Positions 17,051 through 26,125 of a stretch of DNA of 64,000 nucleotides are shown piece after piece. Location: assembly GCA_031415015.1 (NCBI GenBank), contig JANOQT010000136.1, positions 1 through 64,000 of the forward strand, given 5' to 3'. Source of the DNA: JAUYQR01 sp031415015. GTDB taxonomy: Bacteria; Pseudomonadota; Alphaproteobacteria; Rhodobacterales; Rhodobacteraceae. Under the pieces are notes generated by a model. That model was not told where the DNA came from and made no database searches. It saw nothing but the letters and a program-made list of their open reading frames with translations. The number at the start of each line of letters is the position of its first letter. Positions within the stretch are counted from its first letter, which is position 1. The position numbers and the translations under genes were made by a program.

Positions 17051-17225
17051 GTTAGTCTCCAGAATTGTTGGACGTTCCCGTCGGGACGACAGGTCGTACT
17101 AAATTCTAGCTTTGCAACCAATTCTGTTCAACGACTAACCACCGAATCCCATCGTTCGCGGTTGCAGCGTTGCGCGAAGGGCACATGGGAAGAAATCCAA
17201 GGAAACTCTGCCCTCGGTTTTCTGA

Positions 17226-18212
17226 TCACTGCATGGAGGGAACCACTTGGTCCGGCGGGCGGTGTCCATCAGCGAAGGTCTTGATATTTATGATTACTTT
17301 TTCGCCCATCTCAATCCGCCCTTCAAGAGTGGCCGATCCCATATGCGGCAGTAGCACCACATTCGGCAGCTCTCTCAACCGTGGATTCACGTCGGTTCCA
17401 TGTTCATAGACATCAAGCCCCGCCCCCGCAATTTCACCCGCCCGCAACCCACGGGTGAGGGCGTTTTCGTCAATTACTTCCCCACGCGAAGTATTCACGA
17501 TCACCGAAGACGGCTTCATCAGCTTCAGGCGTCGCGCATTCAGCAGATGAAAGGTCGCCGGGGTATGCGGGCAATTTATCGACAGGATATCCATCCGCGC
17601 GATCATCTGATCCAGGCTTTCCCACCAGGTCGCCTCCAGTTCCGTCTCGATCTCGGGTCGCAGGCGTTTGCGGTTGTGGTAGTGAACCTGCAATCCGAAT
17701 GCGCGGGCCCGCCGCGCCACTGCCTGCCCGATCCGCCCCATGCCAAGGATCCCCAGCCTGCGGCCTCCCAGCCGTCCGCCCAGATTGGCCATCGGCGACC
17801 AGCCGGGCCAGGAACCAGACTGCATGACCTGCAGGCCCTCGGGGATCCGTCTGGTCACCAAAAGGATCAAGGCCATCACCATGTCGGCGGTATCTTCGGT
17901 CACTACGCCGGGGGTATTGGACACCAGAATGCCGCGCTGCCGGGCGGTGGCAATGTCGATATGATCGACGCCAGACCCGTAATTGGCGATCAGCTTCAAC
18001 CGGTCGCCGGCCTGCGCAATCAGGCTGGCGTCGATCTGGTCGGTGATCGTCGGCACCAGCACATCGGCGCGCCGCATGGCGGAGGCCAGCTGATCACGGG
18101 TCATCTGTCGGTCGGGCTCGCACAGCTCGACATCGAACAACTCTTTCATCCGGGTCTCAACCACATCCGGCAATCGTCGCGTCACAACCACACTCAGGCG
18201 CGCAGAAGGCAT
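17226..18212 (-). CDS. D-2-hydroxyacid dehydrogenase (glyoxylate reductase-like)
   Basis: The 328-residue NAD(P)-dependent dehydrogenase has the domains in the usual order: split catalytic domain, then a Rossmann domain with LGILGMGRIGQAVARRA, the Arg motif NTSRGEVIDE, and the catalytic HMGSAT. It fits the glyoxylate/hydroxypyruvate reductase branch and reduces or oxidises small 2-hydroxyacids in the cytoplasm. The ATG at 18212 is chosen because GGGGAGGG lies just upstream; the frame is open to 18335 without conserved sequence. It is divergent from the SH3-domain gene. Confidence 0.88.
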   Translation of the reverse strand: MPSARLSVVVTRRLPDVVETRMKELFDVELCEPDRQMTRDQLASAMRRADVLVPTITDQIDASLIAQAGDRLKLIANYGSGVDHIDIATARQRGILVSNTPGVVTEDTADMVMALILLVTRRIPEGLQVMQSGSWPGWSPMANLGGRLGGRRLGILGMGRIGQAVARRARAFGLQVHYHNRKRLRPEIETELEATWWESLDQMIARMDILSINCPHTPATFHLLNARRLKLMKPSSVIVNTSRGEVIDENALTRGLRAGEIAGAGLDVYEHGTDVNPRLRELPNVVLLPHMGSATLEGRIEMGEKVIINIKTFADGHRPPDQVVPSMQ

Positions 18213-18362
18213 TCGGACCCTCCCCAAGTCTTCCAAATCCGGCGTCGTTCGGGCAAGGTGACGGGAACCGGCGCGATGCACAAGCCCCGGGCGGAAAACG
18301 AACGGTCCCGCGGCCCCGGCTTCAGGGGCATTCAACGGGTTACGACACCAAGGCAGGCGCAG

Positions 18363-18911
18363 ATGAAACGGTTGAGTGTTGCATTAGGGCTCTTTCTCGC
18401 GTTCAGCCCCGTTGCGGGTCTGGCACAGGAAACTGACGTCGCGATCGTGGGCAACAAACCGCCGGAAAAGACCTGTCAGCCTGACATCGGTTGTGTGACC
18501 AACCTGCCCTTGCCGCGCTTCGTGTCGCTGAAAGGCAGCGAAGGCAATGCCCGCCGTGGCCCCGGTCTGACGCACCGCATCGACTGGGTGTTCAAGCGCG
18601 CCGGGATGCCGCTGAGAATAACCGCCGAGTATGAAAACTGGCGCCGGGTCGAGGATCAGGAAGGTGCCGGCGGCTGGGTGCACTATTCGCTGTTGTCAGG
18701 CGTGCGCACCGTACTTGTGACCCTTGATATGGCCGAATTCCGCGATGCGCCGGATGGGGACGCCACTGTTGTGGCGCAGGCGGAACGGGGCGTTGTCGCA
18801 CGCGTTCTGGAATGCGCGACAGAGTGGTGCAGGGTGGCCTTCGACGGCCAGAAGGGCTGGGTCCCCAAGGCTTCGCTTTGGGGGGTGCAGGCAGATGAGA
18901 CCATCGAGTGA
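18363..18911 (+). CDS. Exported SH3-domain protein
   Basis: The 182-residue product has a signal peptide (cleavage after about residue 21, GLAQ) and two bacterial SH3-like repeats at about 48-105 and 112-172. The first has GNARRGPGLTHRIDWVF and the second has WCRVAFDGQKGWVPKASLWG. Such periplasmic SH3b proteins usually bind peptidoglycan or act as envelope scaffolds. It overlaps the next gene by 17 bp, so the two are probably cotranscribed. Confidence 0.83.
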   Translation: MKRLSVALGLFLAFSPVAGLAQETDVAIVGNKPPEKTCQPDIGCVTNLPLPRFVSLKGSEGNARRGPGLTHRIDWVFKRAGMPLRITAEYENWRRVEDQEGAGGWVHYSLLSGVRTVLVTLDMAEFRDAPDGDATVVAQAERGVVARVLECATEWCRVAFDGQKGWVPKASLWGVQADETIE

Positions 18912-19812
18912 CAACGTCACCTATGGCCGCGATCTGACGCGCCTGACCCTTTCGGCCGGTCTGGCATCGGTGCTGGTCGCCAGCGTTCTGGTGGGTCTGA
19001 AGCTTTGGGCGCTGGCGGAAACCGGTGCCCTGTCCATTGCCGCGTCACTTGCCGACAGCGCGCTTGATCTGATGATGTCGCTGGGGGCCGCCGCCGCAAT
19101 CGTCTATGCGGCCCGCCCGGCCGATGAGGATCACGCCTTCGGCCACACTTCCGCCGAGGATCTGACGGCGCTGGCGCAATCCGTGTTCATCATGGTTTCG
19201 GCGGTGGTGATCGGCTGGGCCGCTGCGACCCGACTGATGGCACCGGAGGCACCGGTCTTGCAGGGCGAAGGCCGGGGCATATTGGTGATGTCGGCTTCGG
19301 TTGCGCTGACCCTTGTTCTGGTGTGGTGGCAGGGCCGGGTCGCCCGCCGCACCGGCAGCCGGGTGGTTGCGGCGGACAGGCTGCACTACCTTGGCGATCT
19401 GTTGCCAAGCCTTGGTGCGCTGGCCGCGCTCTGGATTTCGCGCCAATACGGGATCGGGTCCGTCGATGCGGTGGTCGCCGTCGCTGCATCCTGCGTTCTG
19501 GCCCTGGGCTCGTTGCGCATTGGCAAGGGGGCCTGGGACGCCCTGATGGACCGGGCCGCCGATCCCGCCATCCTGAACGGAATTGCGGCGATTGCGCGGG
19601 ACTGGCCGGGGGTGCGCGGGTTTCATGACCTGAAGACAAGGACTGCCGGCAGCCGGGTCTTCGTGCACCTGCACATCGAACTGGACGGGGATCAGCCGCT
19701 CTGCGAGGCGCATGACATCGGTGCCGGCCTCAGGCGCGCTATCATCGACGCGTACCCGCAAGCAGATGTGATCATCCACAAGGACGTACACCGTAATCCC
19801 GGGGATCCGTGA
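18895..19812 (+). CDS. Cation diffusion facilitator (FieF-like) metal efflux protein
   Basis: This 305-residue inner-membrane antiporter of the CDF family exports divalent cations such as Zn or Fe. It has six membrane helices, the helix II site SLADSALDLMMS, the DEDHAFGH motif in the following loop, a helix V site with ADRLHYLGDLLPS, and a C-terminal cytoplasmic metal-binding domain with VFVHLHIELDGDQPL. ATG 18895 overlaps the SH3 gene; longer frames upstream lie in that gene. Confidence 0.88.
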   Translation: MRPSSDNVTYGRDLTRLTLSAGLASVLVASVLVGLKLWALAETGALSIAASLADSALDLMMSLGAAAAIVYAARPADEDHAFGHTSAEDLTALAQSVFIMVSAVVIGWAAATRLMAPEAPVLQGEGRGILVMSASVALTLVLVWWQGRVARRTGSRVVAADRLHYLGDLLPSLGALAALWISRQYGIGSVDAVVAVAASCVLALGSLRIGKGAWDALMDRAADPAILNGIAAIARDWPGVRGFHDLKTRTAGSRVFVHLHIELDGDQPLCEAHDIGAGLRRAIIDAYPQADVIIHKDVHRNPGDP

Positions 19813-19921
19813 TCGTTCCGTGCCGTCAGCCAAGAAGATTTGCCGTGTCTTGCCCTTGACGCGGCTGCGTCCCAGATCAAATTATCCAAACGTATAACAA
19901 ACCCCTGCCGCAAAGTGACCC

Positions 19922-20581
19922 ATGGACCAGAATCGCCGCGCTTACCGCCGTGACAGCGAAGAGAACCGCCGCGCCGCCCTGATTGCGGCGACGCAGGACC
20001 TTGTCGCCGAAGGCGGGCCCCAAGCTGCCACAGTGCGCGCCATTGCCGCCCGTGCCGGGGTAACGGCCGGGCTGATCCGGCATTACTTCCAATCGAAGGA
20101 CGAACTGACCCGCGCGGCGTACCGATCGTTGATCGACGGTATGACCTCGAAGGGGTCCGATGCCATCGAAGGGGTTGGCGCGCAGCCAGAGGAACGTCTG
20201 GCCGCCTTCGTCTCGGCCTCGCTACGGCCGCCGGTTCTGGATATCGCGGCGGTCGTGCTTTGGGCCGGTTACATGCACAAGGTGCGCACGGATCCAGAGC
20301 TTCTTACCGTGCACGAGGCGGGTTATCTTACCTACCGCGATGCCCTGCAGGCCTTGATCGCTGCACTGCCCCGTACCGCCACGCCCGAGCAATTGCGCGG
20401 CGAGGCGATTGCCTGCAACGCGCTGATCGACGGTCTCTGGCTGGAAGGCTCCATCCTGCAACACGCTTTTGCGCCAGGTGAAATTGTTCGCATCGGCCTG
20501 CAGTCTGTTGGTGCGATACTTGGCGTCGACCTGCTGGCCCACTCCTCGCTTTTGCCTGATCCCGGAAAGATACTGTCATGA
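19922..20581 (+). CDS. TetR-family regulator (BetI-like)
   Basis: The 219-residue regulator has an N-terminal TetR helix-turn-helix (about residues 18-65, with VRAIAARAGVTAGLIRHYFQSKDEL) and a BetI-like C-terminal ligand domain. Its stop overlaps the aruH start in ATGA, so it is cotranscribed with the arginine transaminase genes and probably controls them, sensing an intermediate. The BetI resemblance is structural; the choline genes are not adjacent. Confidence 0.86.
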   Translation: MDQNRRAYRRDSEENRRAALIAATQDLVAEGGPQAATVRAIAARAGVTAGLIRHYFQSKDELTRAAYRSLIDGMTSKGSDAIEGVGAQPEERLAAFVSASLRPPVLDIAAVVLWAGYMHKVRTDPELLTVHEAGYLTYRDALQALIAALPRTATPEQLRGEAIACNALIDGLWLEGSILQHAFAPGEIVRIGLQSVGAILGVDLLAHSSLLPDPGKILS

Positions 20582-21765
20582 GATACGCCTCGGTCACCGA
20601 ACGACTCGCCGATCTGGGTGGCGCGAAATGGGCCCTGCACGCGCAGGCCCGCGCTCTGAAGACGGCAGGTGTCGACATCATCGAACTGACCATCGGCGAA
20701 CCGGATGTGCCGACCCCGGCGGCCTTTATCGCTGCGGCACAAGCGTCAATGGCCGCCGGGCGCACCGGCTATTCCAACGGCCGGGGGGAACCGGCTCTGG
20801 TTGCCGCTTTGGCCGCCCGGTATTCCGCCCGGCGCGGGCGCAAGATCGGGCCGGATCAGGTGATGTGCCTGCCCGGCACCCAGACCACGCTCTACGCCAT
20901 CCTGCGCACCATTGCCGAAGCAGGCGACGAGGTGCTGATCGGTGATCCGATGTATGCCACCTATGAGGGCATCATCGCGCAGTCCGGCGCCCGGATGGTG
21001 CCGGTGCCCCTGCGCCCTGAACATGGCTTCCGCATGCAAGTGGAGGACGTGGCCGCACGGATCACCCCTGCCAGTCGTGTGCTGTTCCTGAACACCCCGC
21101 ACAACCCGACCGGCGCGGTCCTGCGCCCCGAAGAAATCCGCGCGCTTGGCGCATTGGCCAAGGCACATGACCTGTGGATCATCTCGGACGAGGTTTATGA
21201 GGACATGGTCTTCCCCGGCGTCACGTTCACCTCGCCGTTGGACCACCCCGATCTGGCCGAACGGGTGATCGCGGCCTGCTCCATCTCCAAGTCACATGCG
21301 GCACCGGGCTTCCGCTCCGGGTGGTGCATTGGTCCGGCAGAATTCTGCGCCCGGATGCTGCCGCTGTCAGAAACCATGCTTTTCGGCAGCCAGCCCTTCA
21401 TCGCGGACATGACCGCTCTTGCAGTGTCCGAGCCTTCCCCGGTCGCGGCAGATATGGCCACCCGTTTTGCGCGCCGCGCGGCGCTGATCGCCGATCAGCT
21501 GGACGGGGTCTGCGGACTGCGCGTCCACCGGCCCGAAGCAGGCATGTTCACCCTGATCGACGTGCGCGCAACCGGGCAGTCCGGCGTCGCCTTTGCGCAA
21601 AGCCTGCTGACCTTCCGGCAGGTGGCGGTGATGCCCGGCGAAAGCTTTGGCGGCGGGCTGAACGGCTGGATCCGGCTCAGCCTGACCCAGCCCGACGACC
21701 GCACTGCCGAAGCGGTGGTCCGCATTGCCGGACATGCCGCCTCGCTGCTTGGGAACGCGGCATGA
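20578..21765 (+). CDS. aruH: Arginine--pyruvate transaminase (AruH-like)
   Basis: This 395-residue class I PLP aminotransferase matches Pseudomonas AruH in length and in many stretches, such as the MRYxxxTxR start, GDEVLIGDPMYATYE, NTPHNPTGA and DLWIISDEVYEDM. The PLP lysine is Lys238 in SISKSHAAPGFR, and the C-terminal Arg is in GWIRLSL. It would convert L-arginine and pyruvate to 5-guanidino-2-oxopentanoate and alanine. Coupling to an AruI-like decarboxylase supports this over a generic aspartate aminotransferase. It is linked to both neighbours by 4-bp overlaps. Confidence 0.78.
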   Translation: MRYASVTERLADLGGAKWALHAQARALKTAGVDIIELTIGEPDVPTPAAFIAAAQASMAAGRTGYSNGRGEPALVAALAARYSARRGRKIGPDQVMCLPGTQTTLYAILRTIAEAGDEVLIGDPMYATYEGIIAQSGARMVPVPLRPEHGFRMQVEDVAARITPASRVLFLNTPHNPTGAVLRPEEIRALGALAKAHDLWIISDEVYEDMVFPGVTFTSPLDHPDLAERVIAACSISKSHAAPGFRSGWCIGPAEFCARMLPLSETMLFGSQPFIADMTALAVSEPSPVAADMATRFARRAALIADQLDGVCGLRVHRPEAGMFTLIDVRATGQSGVAFAQSLLTFRQVAVMPGESFGGGLNGWIRLSLTQPDDRTAEAVVRIAGHAASLLGNAA

Positions 21766-23333
21766 CGACCGTTGGCGTCCGCCTGATCGAAGGTCTTGCC
21801 GCGCGGGGGGTCGAGGTGGTTTTCGGCATCCCAGGCGTGCACACCATCGAGCTGTATCGCGGGCTTGCCGGCGGCCTTGTCCGCCACGTCACCCCGCGCC
21901 ACGAACAGGGTGCCGCCTTCATGGCCGACGGCTATGCGCGCGTGTCGGGAAAGCCCGGCGTGGCATTGGTGATCACCGGGCCGGGGCTGACCAACGCGCT
22001 GACCGCGATGGCCCAGGCCAAGGCGGATTCCGTCCCGGTTCTGGTGATCTCGGGCGTCAACCGGCGCGCGTCCTTGGGCAAGGGCCTTGGCCTGCTGCAC
22101 GAACTGCCCGATCAGGCGGCGATGGTGCGGGCGCTGTGCCCCACCGAGACCCTGATGGATGCCGCGGACCTTGGTCCGGCCCTTGACCGTGCCTTCGCCG
22201 CGCTATCCGCCGGCCGCCCCGGCCCGGTACATCTGGAGATTCCGACCGACGTGATGGGCCTGCCCTGGGCACCGCTGCCGCCACCCGCAGCCGCAGCCAT
22301 GGCCCCTTTGCCACTTGGCAGGCTGCGCGCCGCAGCCACGCGCCTGAATGCGGCAGAGCGGGTTGTCATCCTTGCCGGTGGCGGGACGCGCGGTGCCGAA
22401 GCGCCGTTGCAAGCGCTTGCGCAGGCGCTGGACGCACCTGTAATCCAGACGGTCAACGCCCGCGGTGCGATGCATGGGCACCCCTTGACCATCCCCGCGT
22501 CGCCCAGCCTTGCCGCAGTCCGCGCGTTGATTTCCGCATCGGATCAGGTGTTGGCCATCGGCACCGAACTGGGGCCGACCGACTACGACATGTATGTGAA
22601 TGGCGGGCTTCCCGACCTGTCCGGGATGATCCGTATCGACATCTGCGCTGAACAACTGGCCCGGCATCCCGCCAGCATCGCCGTCCGCGCCAACGCCGGT
22701 GCGGCGATGACCGCCCTGCAACCGATGATCCGGCAGGCCAAGCGCAACGGCGGCATCTGGGCCGAGGCCACCCGCAAGGCGGCGCGTGCGGCACTTCCGA
22801 CGCTTTACCCGCCAATGCCCGACGACCTTGCCATGGTTGAAGCCATCCGGGCTGCGCTGCCGCAAGCGATCATCGTCGGTGACAGCACGCAGCCCGTCTA
22901 CGCCGCGAACCTGTATTACGACCACGACCGCCCTGGCGGCTGGTTCAACGCGGCCACCGGATACGGCGCGCTTGGTTACGCTCCGGGTGCCTCCGTCGGG
23001 GCCGCCATCGCCGCGCCCGGCGTGCAGGTGGTCTGTCTGATCGGGGACGGCGGTCTTCAGTTTAGCCCCGGCGAACTCCGCACCGCTTTGGACGAAGCGC
23101 TGCCGATCACCTTCGTCGTCTGGAACAACGCCGGTTACCACGAGATTGCCGAGGCGATGCGCAGCGCGCAGACCCCGGTCATCGGCTGCACCCCGTCGGC
23201 CCTGAACCTTGAGCCCTTCGCCGCCGCCTGCGACCTGCCCTTTGCCCGCGTGTCCCAAGACCCCGAAGCCCTGATGGATGCCTTGCGAACGCCCGTCAGC
23301 GGCCCGAGACTGATCGAGGTTCAGGCGCAGTGA
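21762..23333 (+). CDS. aruI: 5-guanidino-2-oxopentanoate decarboxylase (AruI-like ThDP enzyme)
   Basis: This 523-residue thiamine-diphosphate enzyme has the three-domain order Pyr, central and PP. The catalytic Glu48 lies in PRHEQGAAFMADGYAR and the ThDP/Mg motif runs from GDGG (428-431) to WNNAGY. With AruH upstream it would decarboxylate 5-guanidino-2-oxopentanoate to 4-guanidinobutanal in the arginine transaminase route. A biosynthetic acetolactate synthase is less likely because no small subunit is present. ATG 21762 overlaps the aruH stop; upstream in-frame sequence is aruH read in another frame. Confidence 0.82.
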   Translation: MTTVGVRLIEGLAARGVEVVFGIPGVHTIELYRGLAGGLVRHVTPRHEQGAAFMADGYARVSGKPGVALVITGPGLTNALTAMAQAKADSVPVLVISGVNRRASLGKGLGLLHELPDQAAMVRALCPTETLMDAADLGPALDRAFAALSAGRPGPVHLEIPTDVMGLPWAPLPPPAAAAMAPLPLGRLRAAATRLNAAERVVILAGGGTRGAEAPLQALAQALDAPVIQTVNARGAMHGHPLTIPASPSLAAVRALISASDQVLAIGTELGPTDYDMYVNGGLPDLSGMIRIDICAEQLARHPASIAVRANAGAAMTALQPMIRQAKRNGGIWAEATRKAARAALPTLYPPMPDDLAMVEAIRAALPQAIIVGDSTQPVYAANLYYDHDRPGGWFNAATGYGALGYAPGASVGAAIAAPGVQVVCLIGDGGLQFSPGELRTALDEALPITFVVWNNAGYHEIAEAMRSAQTPVIGCTPSALNLEPFAAACDLPFARVSQDPEALMDALRTPVSGPRLIEVQAQ

Positions 23334-23336
23334 AGG

Positions 23337-24482
23337 TCAGGTTCGCTGACGCGCCATGACCGGGGCCAGTACGAAGATCACGCTCAACAGCACCGCCGCA
23401 AAGACAAAGGCCATCCGCAGGCCAAACGTGCCCGCGATCAGGCCCAGCAGCGGCGGGCCGAAGAAATAGCCGAAGTAACCCAGCAGTGTCGCCCGCGCCA
23501 CTGCCCGCGCCCGCGCATCGGCCGGGCCGAACCGGCCGACCAGTGAAAATGCAGTGGGCGCGATGACGGATGCTCCGATCCCCATGATGATGAACCCCGC
23601 ATAGGCCATCCCTGCGCTGCCCGCCTGCGATGCTATCAGCGCGCCCAGCGCCGCCACCACGGCACCGCCCTTCAACAAAACGAACGGATCGACCCGCCCC
23701 GCAATCCCCTGCCCCACCAGCCGCGCGAACCCCATGGTCAGCGCCAGTGCTGCGGGGCCCATGGCACCCTCTGCCGGACTGCCGCCCAGCGTCTGTTCGA
23801 TATGTAGCGCCGACCAGTTCTCGGCGGCATTCTCGGTCATGAACGCGATCAGCACGATGCCGCCCCCGATCACCGGCACCCAGCCCAGCGCGCCGCCTGT
23901 GCCGTCCTTTGGCTTGCGCAACCCTTCGATGGTGCCATCCCGCTCCCACGCGCCCAGCGCCAGCAGCAGACCCAGCCCCGCCATCACCGCCATCAGCGGC
24001 CCCGGTGCCCAGCCGGCACTGCGCAGCGCGCCCGTGGCCAGCGCACCGCCAGCATAGCCAAAGGAATAAGCCGCATGGCTCAGGTTCATCAGATGCAGGC
24101 CCCGCGCGTTTTCCAGCGCAGCAACGCGCGCGTTCATCAACACATCGGTCAGCCCGGTCGCAGCCCCGGCACAGGCCATCGCCAGCGGAAACAGCCACAG
24201 CGACGCGGTTTGCCCCGGCAAGGCAAAAGCCAGCGCCATCAGCCCCGCCGCCACCGGCAGCGCCACCCGGCCAAGTGCTGCACCGATCCCCGGGGCCGCC
24301 AGCATCGCCGTCATCGCCGCAATCGGGGTCAGAAAGATCAGCAACCCAAGCTGCGCCTCATCCACCCCCAGCATTGTCTTCAGATCCGGCAGCGCTGCGG
24401 CAAAGGTGCCCCACAGGACACCCATCGCCGCAAAGGCCGCGATCGCCGGGCGGGCGATGGTCAGGGTGGCAAGGCCGAACAT
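23337..24482 (-). CDS. MFS transporter
   Basis: The 381-residue protein has about twelve membrane helices in the major facilitator pattern. Its weakly conserved loops include AALENARGLHLMNLSHAAYSFGYAGG, typical of the small YbjJ/FucP-like permease group. It is convergent with aruI, with 3 bases between stops, and may import or export a related compound, but the substrate is unknown. ATG 24482 is chosen because the upstream in-frame residues to 24563 are Arg-rich and not membrane-like. Confidence 0.84.
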   Translation of the reverse strand: MFGLATLTIARPAIAAFAAMGVLWGTFAAALPDLKTMLGVDEAQLGLLIFLTPIAAMTAMLAAPGIGAALGRVALPVAAGLMALAFALPGQTASLWLFPLAMACAGAATGLTDVLMNARVAALENARGLHLMNLSHAAYSFGYAGGALATGALRSAGWAPGPLMAVMAGLGLLLALGAWERDGTIEGLRKPKDGTGGALGWVPVIGGGIVLIAFMTENAAENWSALHIEQTLGGSPAEGAMGPAALALTMGFARLVGQGIAGRVDPFVLLKGGAVVAALGALIASQAGSAGMAYAGFIIMGIGASVIAPTAFSLVGRFGPADARARAVARATLLGYFGYFFGPPLLGLIAGTFGLRMAFVFAAVLLSVIFVLAPVMARQRT

Positions 24483-24655
24483 CACAGGCTCCACAGGGTT
24501 CGCCGCTCTCCTAACCCGGCGAGCCGGCAGCGGCCATCCCGGCACCGACCCTCTGCGCGACATTCGCGCTTCCCTTCACCCCGATTCGTCGCTATAGCCC
24601 CCCGGTCGCGCCATGCACCCTTGGAGGATGGCGGATTTATATATGGAGAGAACCT

Positions 24656-25261
24656 ATGGCACGCGAGATCGCAGATCTTCAGGCCGAGGTACGGACGGGG
24701 ACAGGCAAGGGGGCCGCTCGTCAAGCTCGTCGTGAGGGCTACGTACCCGGTATCGTATACGGCGACGGTCAGGAACCGACACCGGTCAACCTGAACTACA
24801 ACTACCTTCTGAAACGGCTCCGTCAGGGCCGGTTCCTGCAGACCCTCTTCAACCTCAAGGTCGAAGGTCAGCCGGATGTCCACGTCATTTGCCGCGGTGT
24901 GCAGCGCGACGTGGTCAGGGACCTGCCAACGCATGTCGATTTTATGCGGGTCCACGACGAAAGCCGGATCGAGCTGTTCGTCCATGTGACCTTCATCAAT
25001 CAGGACGCCTGCCCCGGCCTCAAGCGTGGCGGCACGCTGACCGTGGTGCGTTCGGAAGTCGAACTGGAAGTAACCGCGGGCGATATCCCGGATCACATCA
25101 CGGTCGATCTGACCGGCAAGGTGATCGGCGATGTGATCCACATCAATGACGTGGTCCTGCCCGCAGGTGCCAAACCGTCGATCAACCGCAACTTCGTGAT
25201 CGCCAACGTGGCCGCCCCGGCGGGCCTTGTCGCGGTCGAAGAGGAAGAAGCCAGCGCCTGA
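24656..25261 (+). CDS. rplY: 50S ribosomal protein L25 (Ctc-type)
   Basis: This 201-residue protein binds 5S rRNA in the large subunit. The N-terminal L25 domain (about 1-95) has GTGKGAARQARREGYVPGIVYG, and the C-terminal TL5/CTC beta domain extends to about 190 with an acidic tail. A GGAGAG lies 6 bases before the ATG. It is followed by a strong hairpin terminator. In alphaproteobacteria it usually sits near pth, as here, with one divergent gene between. Confidence 0.95.
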   Translation: MAREIADLQAEVRTGTGKGAARQARREGYVPGIVYGDGQEPTPVNLNYNYLLKRLRQGRFLQTLFNLKVEGQPDVHVICRGVQRDVVRDLPTHVDFMRVHDESRIELFVHVTFINQDACPGLKRGGTLTVVRSEVELEVTAGDIPDHITVDLTGKVIGDVIHINDVVLPAGAKPSINRNFVIANVAAPAGLVAVEEEEASA

Positions 25262-25290
25262 GGCGACTGACCGCTTTCAACGCGTTCGGA

Positions 25291-25310
25291 CGGGGGGCTT
25301 CGGCCCCCCG
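25291..25310 (+). terminator. Rho-independent terminator after rplY
   Basis: CGGGGGGC and GCCCCCCG-type arms around a TTCG-like loop end at 25310, followed by TTTGCG. It lies 30 bases after the L25 stop. Confidence 0.75.
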
Positions 25311-25348
25311 TTTGCGTTCGGGCGTCATCGGTCAGGGACGGCCCGCCG

Positions 25349-26062
25349 TCAGACCGCAGCCCCGACCCGCTCGAACACCACAACGGATCCCCGTGATCCC
25401 TTTGGGGTATAGACAAACCCCTGCGCCGACAGCCCGTCAAACAGCCGCTTCGTGCCTGCAGGTCCATAGACTGACCGATGGATTTCCGTGACAATCAGCC
25501 GGATGCCGCTCAGATCAGTGGCCAGCACCCCGATCTCTGCCCCCTCGATGTCACAACTCAGGACGGTTGGGCGTACATCCGCCAGCAGCGCCCCGATCCT
25601 CAATGCCGGAACCGTCATCACAACCGCATTCGGCGGCCAGTCCCCGGTGCCTTTCAACGCCGAAGCCCAAAAGGCGGGCCGCACCCCGAAGGCAACCGTT
25701 GTGCCAAGGTGTCCATCAGGCACCACGGCCCCCTGCCGAACGGTGACGCTGAACCCGTTCAGCGCAAGGTTTTCGCGTGCAAGCGCCACAGTCGCCGGCG
25801 CGGCTTCCACCCCGGTTACCGCCGCCTCACCCAGCACCGCTGCCGCCAGACAGCACAGAAACCCGGCCCCGGCCCCCAGATCCAGAAACCGGTCGCCGGG
25901 GCGCAGATGCTGCTGGATTGCGTCGGCTTCGGACCCCTCATAGCGGCCACTGGACAGCGCCTGATCCAGACCGCCGCGCAGATCGGTATCGGGGATTTCA
26001 AGTTTGACGCCGCGCAGGATGAAACTGGCCATGGTATCCATGCGGTTGAGAGACGGCACCAT
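25349..26062 (-). CDS. FkbM-family methyltransferase
   Basis: The 237-residue protein has a Rossmann SAM-binding domain with FLDLGAGAGFLCCLAAA (motif I), GVEAAPATVALAREN (motif II) and the acidic VLSCDIEGAEIGVL that is typical of FkbM-type enzymes. The acceptor is unknown; family members methylate sugars, lipids or proteins. The start is uncertain: ATGs at 26062, 26041 and 26032 are all in frame and none has a clear ribosome-binding site. It is divergent from pth. Confidence 0.72.
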   Translation of the reverse strand: MVPSLNRMDTMASFILRGVKLEIPDTDLRGGLDQALSSGRYEGSEADAIQQHLRPGDRFLDLGAGAGFLCCLAAAVLGEAAVTGVEAAPATVALARENLALNGFSVTVRQGAVVPDGHLGTTVAFGVRPAFWASALKGTGDWPPNAVVMTVPALRIGALLADVRPTVLSCDIEGAEIGVLATDLSGIRLIVTEIHRSVYGPAGTKRLFDGLSAQGFVYTPKGSRGSVVVFERVGAAV

Positions 26063-26125
26063 CACCGCTATAGACCAGAGCCTAGAAAGGCTGCGCGGAA
26101 TGTCCAGCGGCCCGGAGGACATGGC

